This document shows positions 26,467 to 35,189 of a stretch of DNA of 64,000 nt, piece after piece (the first letter of the stretch is position 1; each line of letters begins with the position of its first letter). The position numbers and the translations under genes were made by a program. The notes under the pieces are model-generated. The model saw only the letters and a program-made list of their open reading frames with translations, was not told where the DNA came from and searched no databases. The stretch is from Saprospiraceae bacterium (GTDB lineage Bacteria; Bacteroidota; Bacteroidia; Chitinophagales; Saprospiraceae): positions 1,441,501 to 1,505,500 of the forward strand of contig JAHBTU010000001.1 of NCBI GenBank assembly GCA_019638455.1, written 5' to 3'.

Positions 26467-27903
26467 TTAAATTATAGGTAAAATCTTCTTCAATTGATTT
26501 TGAAACTTCAATTGCAAGTCCTCAATGTTGGAATACACTGACTCAAAATGCCCTAATTCTCTCAATTTCTTTTGAAAAGATATAAGGGAATTAAGGTCAT
26601 CGCTTCTTTCCAAAAAATCCCCTGGGATTGTTTCTGGTCGCTTGAAATAGGTGTACACTTTAGGTTTTTGAGTTTCTTGAAATTGTTTAAATGCTGTTTG
26701 AAACTCCTCCTCTGTATATTTCCCAACTTTGGTAAAAAAGAGACTGATAAAAACATCGCTCTCTCGAATCGCCTTGTTGTATTCATCTTGCAATCGTGTT
26801 GAGGACATAGCCTCGATAAAATCTTCCCAAATTTCAAGATTTAAGAAGATGCCTTCTTTGATAAGTTCTTTATTTTGACGATTTATGAAGATCTCAAACC
26901 GTTCCCTATCATCCCTCAATTCACTTGATGATGCAAGAAAAATGGTTATAGTTCTAGTGCCTCCCTTGAGACTGGTTTGCTTTTTCAATTCACCAATTGG
27001 TTGTTTTAGATTGATAGAAAAATTTTCACTTGCTTCTTCACTACGCGCTTTAAACTCGGTTGTTTGGGGAATGCAAATCGCAAAATCCTCGCTATCCGGG
27101 GCAAATCCTTTCATCAATTCCACGATTTCATTCATAAAATCGCATTTTGCTGCCGGCTGCCCATTCGTACTAATCCAAACCTGCCCTTTGCGACTGTTCT
27201 TCTCCACAATTGCTTCTGCAATCAAATAGCCACCTGTATCTCTTTTTTCAAGCCTTATGGCATTATTAGTTTTTAGAACATCTTGATAAATACGGTAGTC
27301 AATTCCATTTTTATTTACTGTCTCGAAGGAATTGTTGTTCTCGGTTTCGCCATCTTCCTCAAAATCATCATCAAAATAATCTTGACTATCAACAGGGTCA
27401 AATTGGTCAGATAGCAGAATTTTCTTGCTACCTTCTCTATAAAATCGCTGAATTTTTATTTTTTTTATCCACTCAGGTTCGTCAAGCAATGCTTTGAAGA
27501 TTGTGTTGGCACTTTCCCGATGTTTGAAAAAAAGAAAAAACGAGATTAGGTTTCCTTCTTCGTTCCAACTGGTTTTTTTTCGAAATGAATTTTTCTGATA
27601 CTCCGAAAAATCAGGCGGGCGGAGGGCGATTAGGTAATCTTGGATTTTCACATTTAAGGTAAACTCCAAATTGTTCACAACATCTTCTTTTTCATCTCGA
27701 ATTTTTGCCTCTTTAATTTTTTGGTGCAACTGCATCAGAGAAACCAGAGTTTTATCACTCTCATCAGACCCATATTCGGAAGCATATTCCTTCAATACCT
27801 CAAAGCATTTTTTATAGTTTCTGACGCTAAGCATAGCATTGCACTCTCGCTCAGTAACGAGTTGTTGCTCAATATGCTCATTATATGTATTTCCTTTGAC
27901 CAT
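26467..27903 (-). CDS. EAD-like protein with DUF4062/TIR-like C-terminal domain
   Basis: The product has 478 residues and is noticeably more AT-rich than its neighbours, which suggests separate acquisition. Residues 15-92 are helical and EAD-like (CNAMLSVRNYKKCFEVLKEY). Residues 95-310 are unrecognised and include an acidic stretch (DDDFEEDGETENNNS) and a beta-rich part. Residues 318-478 read TITIFLASSSELRDDRERFE, WEDFIEAMSSTRLQDEYNKA, ESDVFISLFFTKVGKYTEEE, the pattern of a TIR-like/DUF4062-like domain widespread in bacterial conflict proteins. The ATG lies 4 bp after the csm5 stop, so it is almost certainly co-transcribed with the type III complex. No CARF or SAVED signature is evident to me. 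Confidence 0.7.
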   Translation of the reverse strand: MVKGNTYNEHIEQQLVTERECNAMLSVRNYKKCFEVLKEYASEYGSDESDKTLVSLMQLHQKIKEAKIRDEKEDVVNNLEFTLNVKIQDYLIALRPPDFSEYQKNSFRKKTSWNEEGNLISFFLFFKHRESANTIFKALLDEPEWIKKIKIQRFYREGSKKILLSDQFDPVDSQDYFDDDFEEDGETENNNSFETVNKNGIDYRIYQDVLKTNNAIRLEKRDTGGYLIAEAIVEKNSRKGQVWISTNGQPAAKCDFMNEIVELMKGFAPDSEDFAICIPQTTEFKARSEEASENFSINLKQPIGELKKQTSLKGGTRTITIFLASSSELRDDRERFEIFINRQNKELIKEGIFLNLEIWEDFIEAMSSTRLQDEYNKAIRESDVFISLFFTKVGKYTEEEFQTAFKQFQETQKPKVYTYFKRPETIPGDFLERSDDLNSLISFQKKLRELGHFESVYSNIEDLQLKFQNQLKKILPII

Positions 27904-27907
27904 GATT

Positions 27908-29713
27908 TTAATGGAATTTCAAAAACTCCGCCGCTAAAACCTCCCCTTTCCCACTCACATTTTTCACCCGCAACCGAGCCACCCGCCCAACATCCTCCGC
28001 CTTAAAACCCGCGGCATATTTAATATTCACTTCCGGCAAAAAATCTTCGCGGATAAAAAGTTTGAACCGCCCCGGGTTGCCGCCTGCGAGCAGTTCGGCA
28101 TCCACTTCTGCACCCTGTTTGAGGGTGCCACGCAGGTATTGGGGTGCGGAGGGCGCAGATGGCAAAGCCGAGGCAGGCGTGTTTTCGATTCTTTGATTGG
28201 AAACAAGTAGCACAGGTGCGGTAACCGCAGCCGTCGAGTCGTCCAATTGTTCGAGCCAGCCGAGCGGCAAAATGGCATCGCGTCGCGTCGCTAATCGTCG
28301 CGAGGTAGGGAAGCGGTCAGGGTTGGCGAGATAGACCTGCCCCGGGCGGCGATTTCTCCAGGCCGATGGGCTGTCGCCGATGCCGAACAAGTCCATGATG
28401 TCGGCGAACTGTTTCTTGTGGTTTTCGAGCAGGTGCAGCACCACCGTCATGCCCTCGAAACCCGTGGCAAATCCCAGGTGCAAGCGTCCGCCTCTTGCAG
28501 CCTCAACCGACTGTAACCCCTGCTGTATGTTAGAGCGCTGGTAGCGGTCTTGGCTGTGCGCCTCAAAATTTTGAACCCAAGCCGTGAGTCGCACCGACTG
28601 TGCGTCGCTGAACCGGCGGCAGCAGTCAAGGATGTGTTCGAGGGCTTTTTTACGGATTGCCGCGACGGCAGGGTGGTCGCTTTTTGCTTTTTCCGGCACG
28701 GCATTGAAATCTGCCTCGGTCAGATTAAACAACGTTTTGGCCCTTGCACGCCAGCCGATGAAATGCTCTTCGCGCCCGACTGCCAAGCCGGCATCGCCCG
28801 CTTTCCGATGCAAGTGCAGCAGCAGTTCTGCGTTGAAGTCGAGGTGGACATCCAAGCGTGTGCCGGGCATTACAGTTTCCACGCCCGGGGCTTGAGTCTG
28901 TTGCTGGCTTTCGTAGGTGTTGTTTCGCCCTTTTTTCACCAGATAGAGGTCAATGTTTTCCATGCTCATTGCCTCGTTTGGCACGAGCGTGTCCGCTACG
29001 AGCAGGCAGCGAAGGAGGTCGTTTTGGGCTTCCTGCTGTCGTCTTTTCCCGTTCGAGTCAATCATTTCGGCAAAAAAGGCGAGTTGTTCGAGCCGCTCGC
29101 CAAAGTCTTTGACGTGCCGCGCCGGACTCCAGCGGAATTTCCGCATGGCAGCCTCTTCCTTGTCGCGCCGCACACGGGCGATGTTTTCCCGCAAAATTTC
29201 CTTGATTTCCTCCGGCTTCGGGTAGTTTTCCAAAAAATGGTAGAGCAATGCAGTTCGGATGCTCCCCTTAACACTTGAGCCGGGCAGGAACGCCCGCCCG
29301 TCGGCTCCGCGCTGAAAACCGCGAAATTCCTGCTTCGTTTTTTCGCCGAGCATCGGAATGGAGGGGGCATTATCCCGCAAGTACCGCTCAAAAACATCTC
29401 TTCTCTGGATGCTCTGGGCAAAACCGGAGAGCGAATGTTCTTTCCGAAGCCGGGACATTTCCTGATTCAAATCCCTGCCACGTCGTGGGTCAAGTCTTCT
29501 GTCTTGGTCGAGTTTGACCATTCGATCCATGATGCTGCTGGACCAATTGACAAACTTATCCCCGGCATCGCCGCCGAGGTGTTCCAAAAAACTTTCAAAG
29601 AAACGCGGCGAACAGCGGTAAAACCGCCCGTCAAGAATGGTATAATCGAAGGCGTGAAGCGTCGAGCCGTCGCCGACGTGCAGCGGTGTGAGCGTGCGGA
29701 GTTTTAGAATCAT
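27908..29713 (-). CDS. csm5: Type III-A CRISPR complex subunit Csm5
   Basis: Csm5 is a RAMP-fold protein that caps the 3' end of the crRNA in the Csm complex. The 601-residue product begins LRTLTPLHVGDGSTLHAFDY, the Csm5 N-terminal signature, and has the RAMP glycine loop LPGSSVKGSIRTALLYHFL near residue 145 and another RAMP-like strand set near 430. It is long for Csm5 (often 350-450 aa). The last 80 residues (LKQGAEVDAELLAGG to VARLRVKNVSGKGEVL) look like an added OB-like domain. Its ATG overlaps the csm4 stop (ATGA). Confidence 0.88.
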   Translation of the reverse strand: MILKLRTLTPLHVGDGSTLHAFDYTILDGRFYRCSPRFFESFLEHLGGDAGDKFVNWSSSIMDRMVKLDQDRRLDPRRGRDLNQEMSRLRKEHSLSGFAQSIQRRDVFERYLRDNAPSIPMLGEKTKQEFRGFQRGADGRAFLPGSSVKGSIRTALLYHFLENYPKPEEIKEILRENIARVRRDKEEAAMRKFRWSPARHVKDFGERLEQLAFFAEMIDSNGKRRQQEAQNDLLRCLLVADTLVPNEAMSMENIDLYLVKKGRNNTYESQQQTQAPGVETVMPGTRLDVHLDFNAELLLHLHRKAGDAGLAVGREEHFIGWRARAKTLFNLTEADFNAVPEKAKSDHPAVAAIRKKALEHILDCCRRFSDAQSVRLTAWVQNFEAHSQDRYQRSNIQQGLQSVEAARGGRLHLGFATGFEGMTVVLHLLENHKKQFADIMDLFGIGDSPSAWRNRRPGQVYLANPDRFPTSRRLATRRDAILPLGWLEQLDDSTAAVTAPVLLVSNQRIENTPASALPSAPSAPQYLRGTLKQGAEVDAELLAGGNPGRFKLFIREDFLPEVNIKYAAGFKAEDVGRVARLRVKNVSGKGEVLAAEFLKFH

Positions 29714-30825
29714 GACTTATTCCAGTTGAGGTTGAGCATGAAACCGAAGCCGTTGTCGTACACTTTTTGCCCGTCGGGCAGGGTGCGGTTTTCGAGCACC
29801 CGGCCGCGCCAGCGTTCCGGGCCGCCTTTCAGTTTCGGAAAAACCGAGCCTTCGGCAAAAAACAGCGCGGGCGTTTTCTCGAAACCGCCCGTCGCCGACC
29901 AGCCTTTGCATTCGCGGTTTTCGAGTCGGTAGGGCAGGAAACGGGTGTCTCCATCTATTTCGGCAAGTTGGTCGCTGTCTTTTGGGATGAAAAGCGAAAG
30001 ATTGACGAGCGCGTTCGATTCGGCAGGCTCGGCGATTTGGAAATCCTCGATTTCAAATTTGAAAAACCCCTTGCCAGCCGTGCGGTCTGCGCCGATGCCC
30101 CAATGCTCCAGGAAGCGCAGCACCGGCGCGAGCACGTCGCGGATTTTTTCATCCGAGCCTTCGACAAGGAAAAACAGACCTGTTTCGGTTTGTTCATCGT
30201 ACTCATCAGCCCACCAGGTGTCTTCGGCATGGAACAGTTGTCCGCTCGGTTCGCCCTCCGCGTTACGCAGGTTGAGCGTGCCACCGCGCAAGCGGTCAAT
30301 GGTATTGTGGGTCATGGAATGGTCGTGGCGTTTTGGGGGAGTATTTTGGAGGACTTCGGGGTTTTTAGTGCGGTAGTCGCCTCGGACTTGTCTGCGCTTG
30401 CGGAGTTCTTTGTGCTCTTTTTTCTTTTCAAACTCATCGAGCAGCGTGGCGAGCAGGTCATGTTCGGTGAGTTCGCCGCGCAGCATTTTTTCAAAATCGG
30501 GCTGGCTGAGCCATTCGATTTTGCTCAGTTTTTTGCCAAGGTGGTATTTTATCAATGCCTCGGCAACGTCCTCGTTCTGGTCGGCTTCGGGCGCGAAACG
30601 CAGGAGATTTGGGAAAAATGGCAATCGCTTGCCACCCCATTTTTTGAACGGGAAGGCACTTGAAATGACAAAATCGGGGGCGTCATCCTCATGTTTTTTG
30701 AGGAATGCGGCCAACTCGTCGTTGCCCAAAAGGTATCGAATGCCCCAGCAAATCGTACCCCAGAGGGTCACACTGCGCGGCTCGGTGACGTAACCGCTGC
30801 GGGGCAGCATCCATACAATCTTCAT
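29710..30825 (-). CDS. csm4: Type III-A CRISPR complex subunit Csm4
   Basis: Csm4 binds the 5' tag of the crRNA and docks Cas10. The 371-residue product starts MKIVWMLPRSGYVTEPRSVT with the expected conserved LWGTICWGIRYLLG segment, and has the glycine-rich RAMP motif GIGADRTAGKGFFKFEIE near residue 245. The central region is a charged insertion (EFEKKKEHKELRKRRQVRGD). It starts 15 bp after csm3 and overlaps the csm5 start by 4 bp, so expression is coupled. Confidence 0.88.
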   Translation of the reverse strand: MKIVWMLPRSGYVTEPRSVTLWGTICWGIRYLLGNDELAAFLKKHEDDAPDFVISSAFPFKKWGGKRLPFFPNLLRFAPEADQNEDVAEALIKYHLGKKLSKIEWLSQPDFEKMLRGELTEHDLLATLLDEFEKKKEHKELRKRRQVRGDYRTKNPEVLQNTPPKRHDHSMTHNTIDRLRGGTLNLRNAEGEPSGQLFHAEDTWWADEYDEQTETGLFFLVEGSDEKIRDVLAPVLRFLEHWGIGADRTAGKGFFKFEIEDFQIAEPAESNALVNLSLFIPKDSDQLAEIDGDTRFLPYRLENRECKGWSATGGFEKTPALFFAEGSVFPKLKGGPERWRGRVLENRTLPDGQKVYDNGFGFMLNLNWNKS

Positions 30826-30840
30826 TTTTGGAAAAGGGTT

Positions 30841-31692
30841 TTAGTTAGAGGCTGCCTTGGGGATTTCAAATTGAACTTCGCCGAGGCGTTTCAGGCCGTC
30901 CACTTCGGCGGGCAGCGGGGCGAACGCCGCATCAAAATTTTTTCCGCCGTTGCGGTAGTCGGCGTTGGAAACCCACACAGGGTCGGTCAAGTGGAACTGA
31001 ATACGCCCGTAACCGCGCGAACCGCTCTTGCCGATGAAGTTGTGTTCGAGCATCAAGAGTGCCATACGAAGATTGTCCAAATCGGCATTGGCGGCATCGA
31101 GGGCAGTTTCGTCACTTTCCGAGATTTTGAAAACAGAATAGACCATTTCAAACTCAAAGCGCGACCCGGCGGCTACGCGCTCGATGAAGCGCGGGTTGGC
31201 GGCAGAGGTGATTCGGTTGATGCCGTTTTCGGATTTGATTTCCGTGAATTGGAGTTCGGTGTCCAATTTATCCCACCATGCTTGGGTGTGCTTGTCGGGG
31301 TGGCTGTCGCGCACGACGAGGCGCGAGGGCCCGATGTCACGCAGGTCTTTGATGAAATCATCCGAATCGGGGTCTTTTTCGTTCGCGCCGATGCCGAAAA
31401 TTCGGACGATTTTCGCGTCAGAGGAGACATTCCCTGTGATGTCCTTACCCTTTTCGTTTTTGCCGATGGGCACCACGCCCAGCCCATATTCGAGCAACGA
31501 ACGCAGTTTCCCTTTCAACGAACTGCCGGGGACATAAGGCATACGGTCTTTTGGGTTGCGGATAACAGGTGAGTCCACGCCACCGATATCCAATTTTTCC
31601 TTGCTGCCGCCGATATGCAGCCCGGTGAGGCACTCGAACTTGCCCCGGAGGATGAAGTTGCCGACGAACTCGGCGCCTTTGCTATTTGCCAT
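30841..31692 (-). CDS. csm3: Type III-A CRISPR backbone subunit Csm3
   Basis: Csm3 forms the helical backbone and cuts target RNA every six nucleotides. The 283-residue product has FECLTGLHIGGSKEKLDIGG followed by VDSPVIRNP; Asp40 in VDSPVIR sits at the position of the catalytic aspartate. PYVPGSSLKGKLRSLLE is the RAMP glycine loop and GSRGYGRIQF the C-terminal one. The catalytic aspartate is present, so RNase activity is expected. It lies 46 bp after csm2. Confidence 0.93.
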   Translation of the reverse strand: MANSKGAEFVGNFILRGKFECLTGLHIGGSKEKLDIGGVDSPVIRNPKDRMPYVPGSSLKGKLRSLLEYGLGVVPIGKNEKGKDITGNVSSDAKIVRIFGIGANEKDPDSDDFIKDLRDIGPSRLVVRDSHPDKHTQAWWDKLDTELQFTEIKSENGINRITSAANPRFIERVAAGSRFEFEMVYSVFKISESDETALDAANADLDNLRMALLMLEHNFIGKSGSRGYGRIQFHLTDPVWVSNADYRNGGKNFDAAFAPLPAEVDGLKRLGEVQFEIPKAASN

Positions 31693-31738
31693 TTTTCCAG
31701 TGATTTTATTGTTTAAAACTCGGTTGACTGAGGGCTAC

Positions 31739-32113
31739 TTATTCACCGCCGTAAAACTTGTGAAAGGCCACGATGCTCTCGACGAACATGAAAAAGTTGT
31801 CGTAGGCTTGGGGTTTATCGGCCTCGGAGGCGTTCAGCACGCTGTCCACAGCTTCGCGCATTCTGGGGTAAAACGTGGCTTTCACCGCCAGTTGCCGCCC
31901 GGCGGCATAAGCGAGTTTGGGTTTGAGCATCACCAATTGGCGATGGATTTTGGAGGTGTCGCCCGAAGTGTACTCGGTCCGCATCCGCGTGATGCCGGAG
32001 TAAAAATTCCGGATTTGCCCGGTCTTTACGCGGTCTTTTTGAGCCAGTTGCTGTGCCAAGGATTCAGCCTCCCGCACGATTTCTTCGGGCGACATTTTTG
32101 CGATGTTGGTCAT
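31739..32113 (-). CDS. csm2: Type III-A CRISPR small subunit Csm2
   Basis: The product is a 124-residue all-helical protein with the family pattern QIRNFYSGITRM, LVMLKPKLAYAAGRQ, and a C-terminal FFMFVESIVAFHKFYGG. Csm2 forms the inner filament of the Csm complex that lines the target RNA. It starts 13 bp after cas10 and precedes csm3, the usual III-A order. Length is normal. Confidence 0.9.
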   Translation of the reverse strand: MTNIAKMSPEEIVREAESLAQQLAQKDRVKTGQIRNFYSGITRMRTEYTSGDTSKIHRQLVMLKPKLAYAAGRQLAVKATFYPRMREAVDSVLNASEADKPQAYDNFFMFVESIVAFHKFYGGE

Positions 32114-32126
32114 AACCTGAACAGTT

Positions 32127-34226
32127 TTATGATTTTTGATTGGCTTGCGCCCGGTTTTTGAAAATAGCGTAGTTGAGGGCGACGAGGTAGTCGCGCACGA
32201 GTCCGACTTTGTCGCCGTCGCCGAAGTCGAACGATCGCATAAAATCCCAAATCAACGCCCGCTCGATTTTGCCGACATTTTCCTCGGAGCGTTTCTGGTC
32301 AAAACCATGTCGTGCAAAGAGGTAGCGCAACCCGGCTACATTTCGGGCAAAGCGTTCGGGATTGATAGAGCCTCGGTTGTGCCAGTTGCCGGCTTGGTCC
32401 TGAATCGGCCGCTCGCGGAAACTGGATTTTACCAAGTTGAGAATGCGATAAGCAAAAGCGGATGGGAGTTTTTTCAGGTCGTTTTCCTCGGTTTTTATTT
32501 TGGGGTTGAGCGCCTCCGCAAAGGTTTTGCCCAACTCGATTTTGGAGTCGAATTCCTCCCAGCCAAGCGTTTGGTTGAAGACCCGAATCCTGTTTTTTTG
32601 CTCGGCATCCTTTGCCATGTCCTGCAATTGCCCTGCATCGAGGTAAAATCTGCCTACGGGATAATGCGGGTTGCCCATGAAAACACCCGCACTGAAATGC
32701 ACATCTGGGTTTTGGAAGACGAACTTGTGGAAATCTGTGCGCAGTTCTTGGGCAAAATGGAGGACGTTGTCCCATTTGCCGACGGCAAAGGCATCGTCAC
32801 CGCCTGAGTAAATCAGGTATAGTTTGTGTTTTTCAGCCAACCGGTCGAAATGCGCCGAGAAGAAATACTGCATTTCGCGGCTGAGCGTGAGTATCTCGCC
32901 GAGCGAGGCGTTGCTCATACCTTGATTGAAAATGAAGCCGAGGTCGTCCACATCGAGGCGGAGGGCGGCGAGGAGTTTGTTGTCGTCGTCTGCTACGATT
33001 TCTTCAAAAGTTTTGGGCCGCTCCTCTTCTTCATCAAATGGCAATGTTTTCCCCAACAAGCGAAAACCAAAGCCGACTGAACCCCACTTTTGATAATCCC
33101 AGTCTTCATCCGATGGCAAAAAGCCGGTGTTGTTCAAGGCATAAACTTGTGTGCTTTTCATCTCTTTTTCAGAGTTGGAAAGCAGAAAGGCCTCAATGTC
33201 ATCAAGTTCATGCGCTGCATAAAGTGCATGAAATCCGGTCGATGCTTTGATTGAGAAGATTGAGAAGGTTTGGCTTTTTTTCGGAGGTTGGGTGGAGAAT
33301 GTTTCTATTAAAAGATTTTGTTTGGGAAAGATGCGCCCAAGTTCTTTCTCCTCTTCCGCAATATCAACACTCGGTTTTTGCTGTGCTTCAAAGTGTTTTT
33401 TGAGCAGCCTTTTGTGGGGCTGCAACTTCTTCTGTTCAAGGATACGATTGATCTCAGAGAAACAAACAGTGGGATTGCCCACGATTTTTTGTTTTTCAAA
33501 CGCTTTATAGGCGACAACCAACTGCAAATTTTCCCCGAAGCGCTCGCGAATTTGTCCGTCTATCTGCTTCAAAGCCTCTTCCAATTTTTGGGCTTTATTT
33601 TCGGGCACGAGCAAATTAAAATGCCCACCGCCCGCAAAAAGCAGGTGCCAAGCCGAAAGCCCCAGTTCGCGCAGTATCACGCCGGCCAGAAAATCAGTCA
33701 GCAGCGAGACGATAAGCGAGCGACCGCGCAGTTTTTTGGCAATGTCGCGCAGCCCGCCAGCCTGTTTGGGCTGAATGTTGCCGTAGATGTAGTTTTGGAT
33801 ACCTGCGAGATCGCCTTTGAGAAGGATGAACTTCTGGTCGTTGGTATAATCGCTGAGTATTTTATCCAAGCGGAAGGCATCGCAGTAGGCGACAGCGAGT
33901 TCGTTGTCTTCCGTTCGGTCCGGGTCGCCGATGCGCCAGCCGTATTTCTGGAAAAGATGCGGAAGGGTGTCGGCTTGGGCTGCTTCACTCATTTTTTCCA
34001 GTAGCGACAAATCGGCCTTCAAGTCATTTTGCAGCTCTGTTTTGAGTTGTTCCGCCGTCTTGTCTTCATCAGGTAAGACAATGTTGGCGTTGGTTAACAC
34101 TCGTGCCTCATACGTATTATTCAACTTGGCGCGAGCATTGCCCAAGGTAATTCTGTCGAAAACTGAGTACAGTTTTTCGTTTGCATCAATTGCTGCCTGA
34201 AGTTTTTTTATGTCTGTATTTGCCAT
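32127..34226 (-). CDS. cas10: Type III-A CRISPR large subunit Cas10/Csm1, HD-less
   Basis: Cas10 senses target RNA and makes cyclic oligoadenylates. From ATG 34226 (MANTDIKKLQAAIDANEKLY) the product has 699 residues. The first palm-like domain begins near residue 133 (KFILLKGDLAGIQNYIYG) and carries LLFAGGGHFNLL. The second palm has LYLIYSGGDDAFAVG with the GGDD cyclase motif at residues 475-478. The N-terminal 130 residues show no HD or HDxxK motif, so the single-strand DNase domain appears absent. The effector output should depend on cyclic oligoadenylate signalling. An ATG at 34277 would add 17 unlikely residues. Confidence 0.92.
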   Translation of the reverse strand: MANTDIKKLQAAIDANEKLYSVFDRITLGNARAKLNNTYEARVLTNANIVLPDEDKTAEQLKTELQNDLKADLSLLEKMSEAAQADTLPHLFQKYGWRIGDPDRTEDNELAVAYCDAFRLDKILSDYTNDQKFILLKGDLAGIQNYIYGNIQPKQAGGLRDIAKKLRGRSLIVSLLTDFLAGVILRELGLSAWHLLFAGGGHFNLLVPENKAQKLEEALKQIDGQIRERFGENLQLVVAYKAFEKQKIVGNPTVCFSEINRILEQKKLQPHKRLLKKHFEAQQKPSVDIAEEEKELGRIFPKQNLLIETFSTQPPKKSQTFSIFSIKASTGFHALYAAHELDDIEAFLLSNSEKEMKSTQVYALNNTGFLPSDEDWDYQKWGSVGFGFRLLGKTLPFDEEEERPKTFEEIVADDDNKLLAALRLDVDDLGFIFNQGMSNASLGEILTLSREMQYFFSAHFDRLAEKHKLYLIYSGGDDAFAVGKWDNVLHFAQELRTDFHKFVFQNPDVHFSAGVFMGNPHYPVGRFYLDAGQLQDMAKDAEQKNRIRVFNQTLGWEEFDSKIELGKTFAEALNPKIKTEENDLKKLPSAFAYRILNLVKSSFRERPIQDQAGNWHNRGSINPERFARNVAGLRYLFARHGFDQKRSEENVGKIERALIWDFMRSFDFGDGDKVGLVRDYLVALNYAIFKNRAQANQKS

Positions 34227-34623
34227 TTTGATCAGGTTTACTTGATTTAACTTGCCCCCCGCGCCCCAACCGCTCATTCACCTCCTCCACCTCAAATTCC
34301 TCCGCATCAAACTCCCCGCCGACCCATTCCAGCATGCTTTCATGTTCCGGGTGTTTGGGGTCGTTGATCGCCTCCAAAAACGCTTCGTATCCCCACGGGC
34401 CGCTGCAGTGCTCTGGTGGGCAAGCGCGGGCACCAGCAGTGCAGCGCGGGTAGGCCGCGCCGGGTTCGGGGTCGAGTATTTTTTTCCAGCACGATGTTGT
34501 GCTGTCAGTCGTCGCCGAAGTCGTAGGTGAACTTGATTTTTTTCTTTCGGGGCGGTCAAGCACTTGTCCAATCGGGCATTGCTCATCAGTTTGCCGCCGA
34601 TGGGTTCGACGCTTTCTTGGTCA
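34186..34623 (-). pseudogene. PRiA4_ORF3-like protein gene fragment, broken
   Basis: The reconstructed product reads KEKIKFTYDFGDD-stop-QHNIVLEKIL, then DPEPGAAYPRCTAGARACPP, GPWGYEAFLEAINDPKHPEH and EWVGGEFDAEEFEVEEVNER. This is the signature of the plasmid pRiA4b ORF-3-like (IS1096 TnpR-like) family. It needs two one-base corrections: each of two A7 runs (T7 on the plus strand at about 34479 and 34537) would have to be A6. It also contains a TGA at 34505 where a Trp is expected. The 5' part is missing. The tail overlaps the start of cas10. The family is of unknown function and often plasmid- or IS-associated. Confidence 0.7.
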
Positions 34624-34705
34624 TAAAAATAGATTTAGAATTTAGAATTTGAATTTCAATGGTTCGTGAAGAATTTGAATAGCATGGTCAATTGATAGCT
34701 ATAAT

Positions 34706-34998
34706 CAGACTGCTGGACATTTTCAAATTTGCCACGAAGACACAAAGACGCAAAGCAAAATACTCATTGATTTGCCGCATTTTGTGCCTTTGCAGCACAA
34801 TATTATAGTCAACGCAAATCAGCCCTGTCCGCTTCACTTGGCCGGGCAAACCCCTGAGTACGGGGTCTGACAAGGTGGTTATGAACAAACGGTGCTCGCA
34901 ATCCTTTGGAAATTACACAAATCAATCAAGGAAATCCCTGCCTTGCCAACCGGCAGGTTCAAATCCTCTTTAATCTGGGTATAATGTCCAGTAGTGTG
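34706..34998. repeat. MITE-like element B1 with 9-bp target duplication, carrying repeat A
   Basis: The right TIR TGTCCAGTAGTGTG (34985-34998) pairs with a mutated left TIR CAGACTGCTGGACA (34706-34719). Directly outside lie AGCTATAAT (34697-34705) and AGCCATAAT (34999-35007), a 9-bp target duplication with one mismatch. The interior matches B2 at 61201 (TTTGCCACGAAGACACAAAG, GATTTGCCGCATTTTGTG). A repeat A copy (34804-34983) is inserted near the right end. The 180 bp between this element and cas6 holds no gene. Confidence 0.85.
34804..34983. repeat. Repeat A copy A3 (inverted), nested in element B1
   Basis: This full-length copy is read as TATAGTCAACGCAAATCAGC through TTTAATCTGGGTATA on the plus strand. 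Comparison with the uninterrupted element B2 (CACAAAAATACTGTCCAG) shows that the flanking B sequence continues across the insertion (CACAATA | ATGTCCAG). Confidence 0.85.
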
Positions 34999-35189
34999 AG
35001 CCATAATTCACTTATTTTTTTGCAGGTTTCTATATTTCCCAACTGTGCAAAAAAATATCAACGCTCACTCCAACTACGTCACGAGTGCCTTCAAGGTGTT
35101 GAAATTCAAAAAATTAATTCATTTTGTCACTACTCAAATTCTTCACGAACTATTGATTGTAATTTAGAATTTTCTGAAATTTTCAATGT

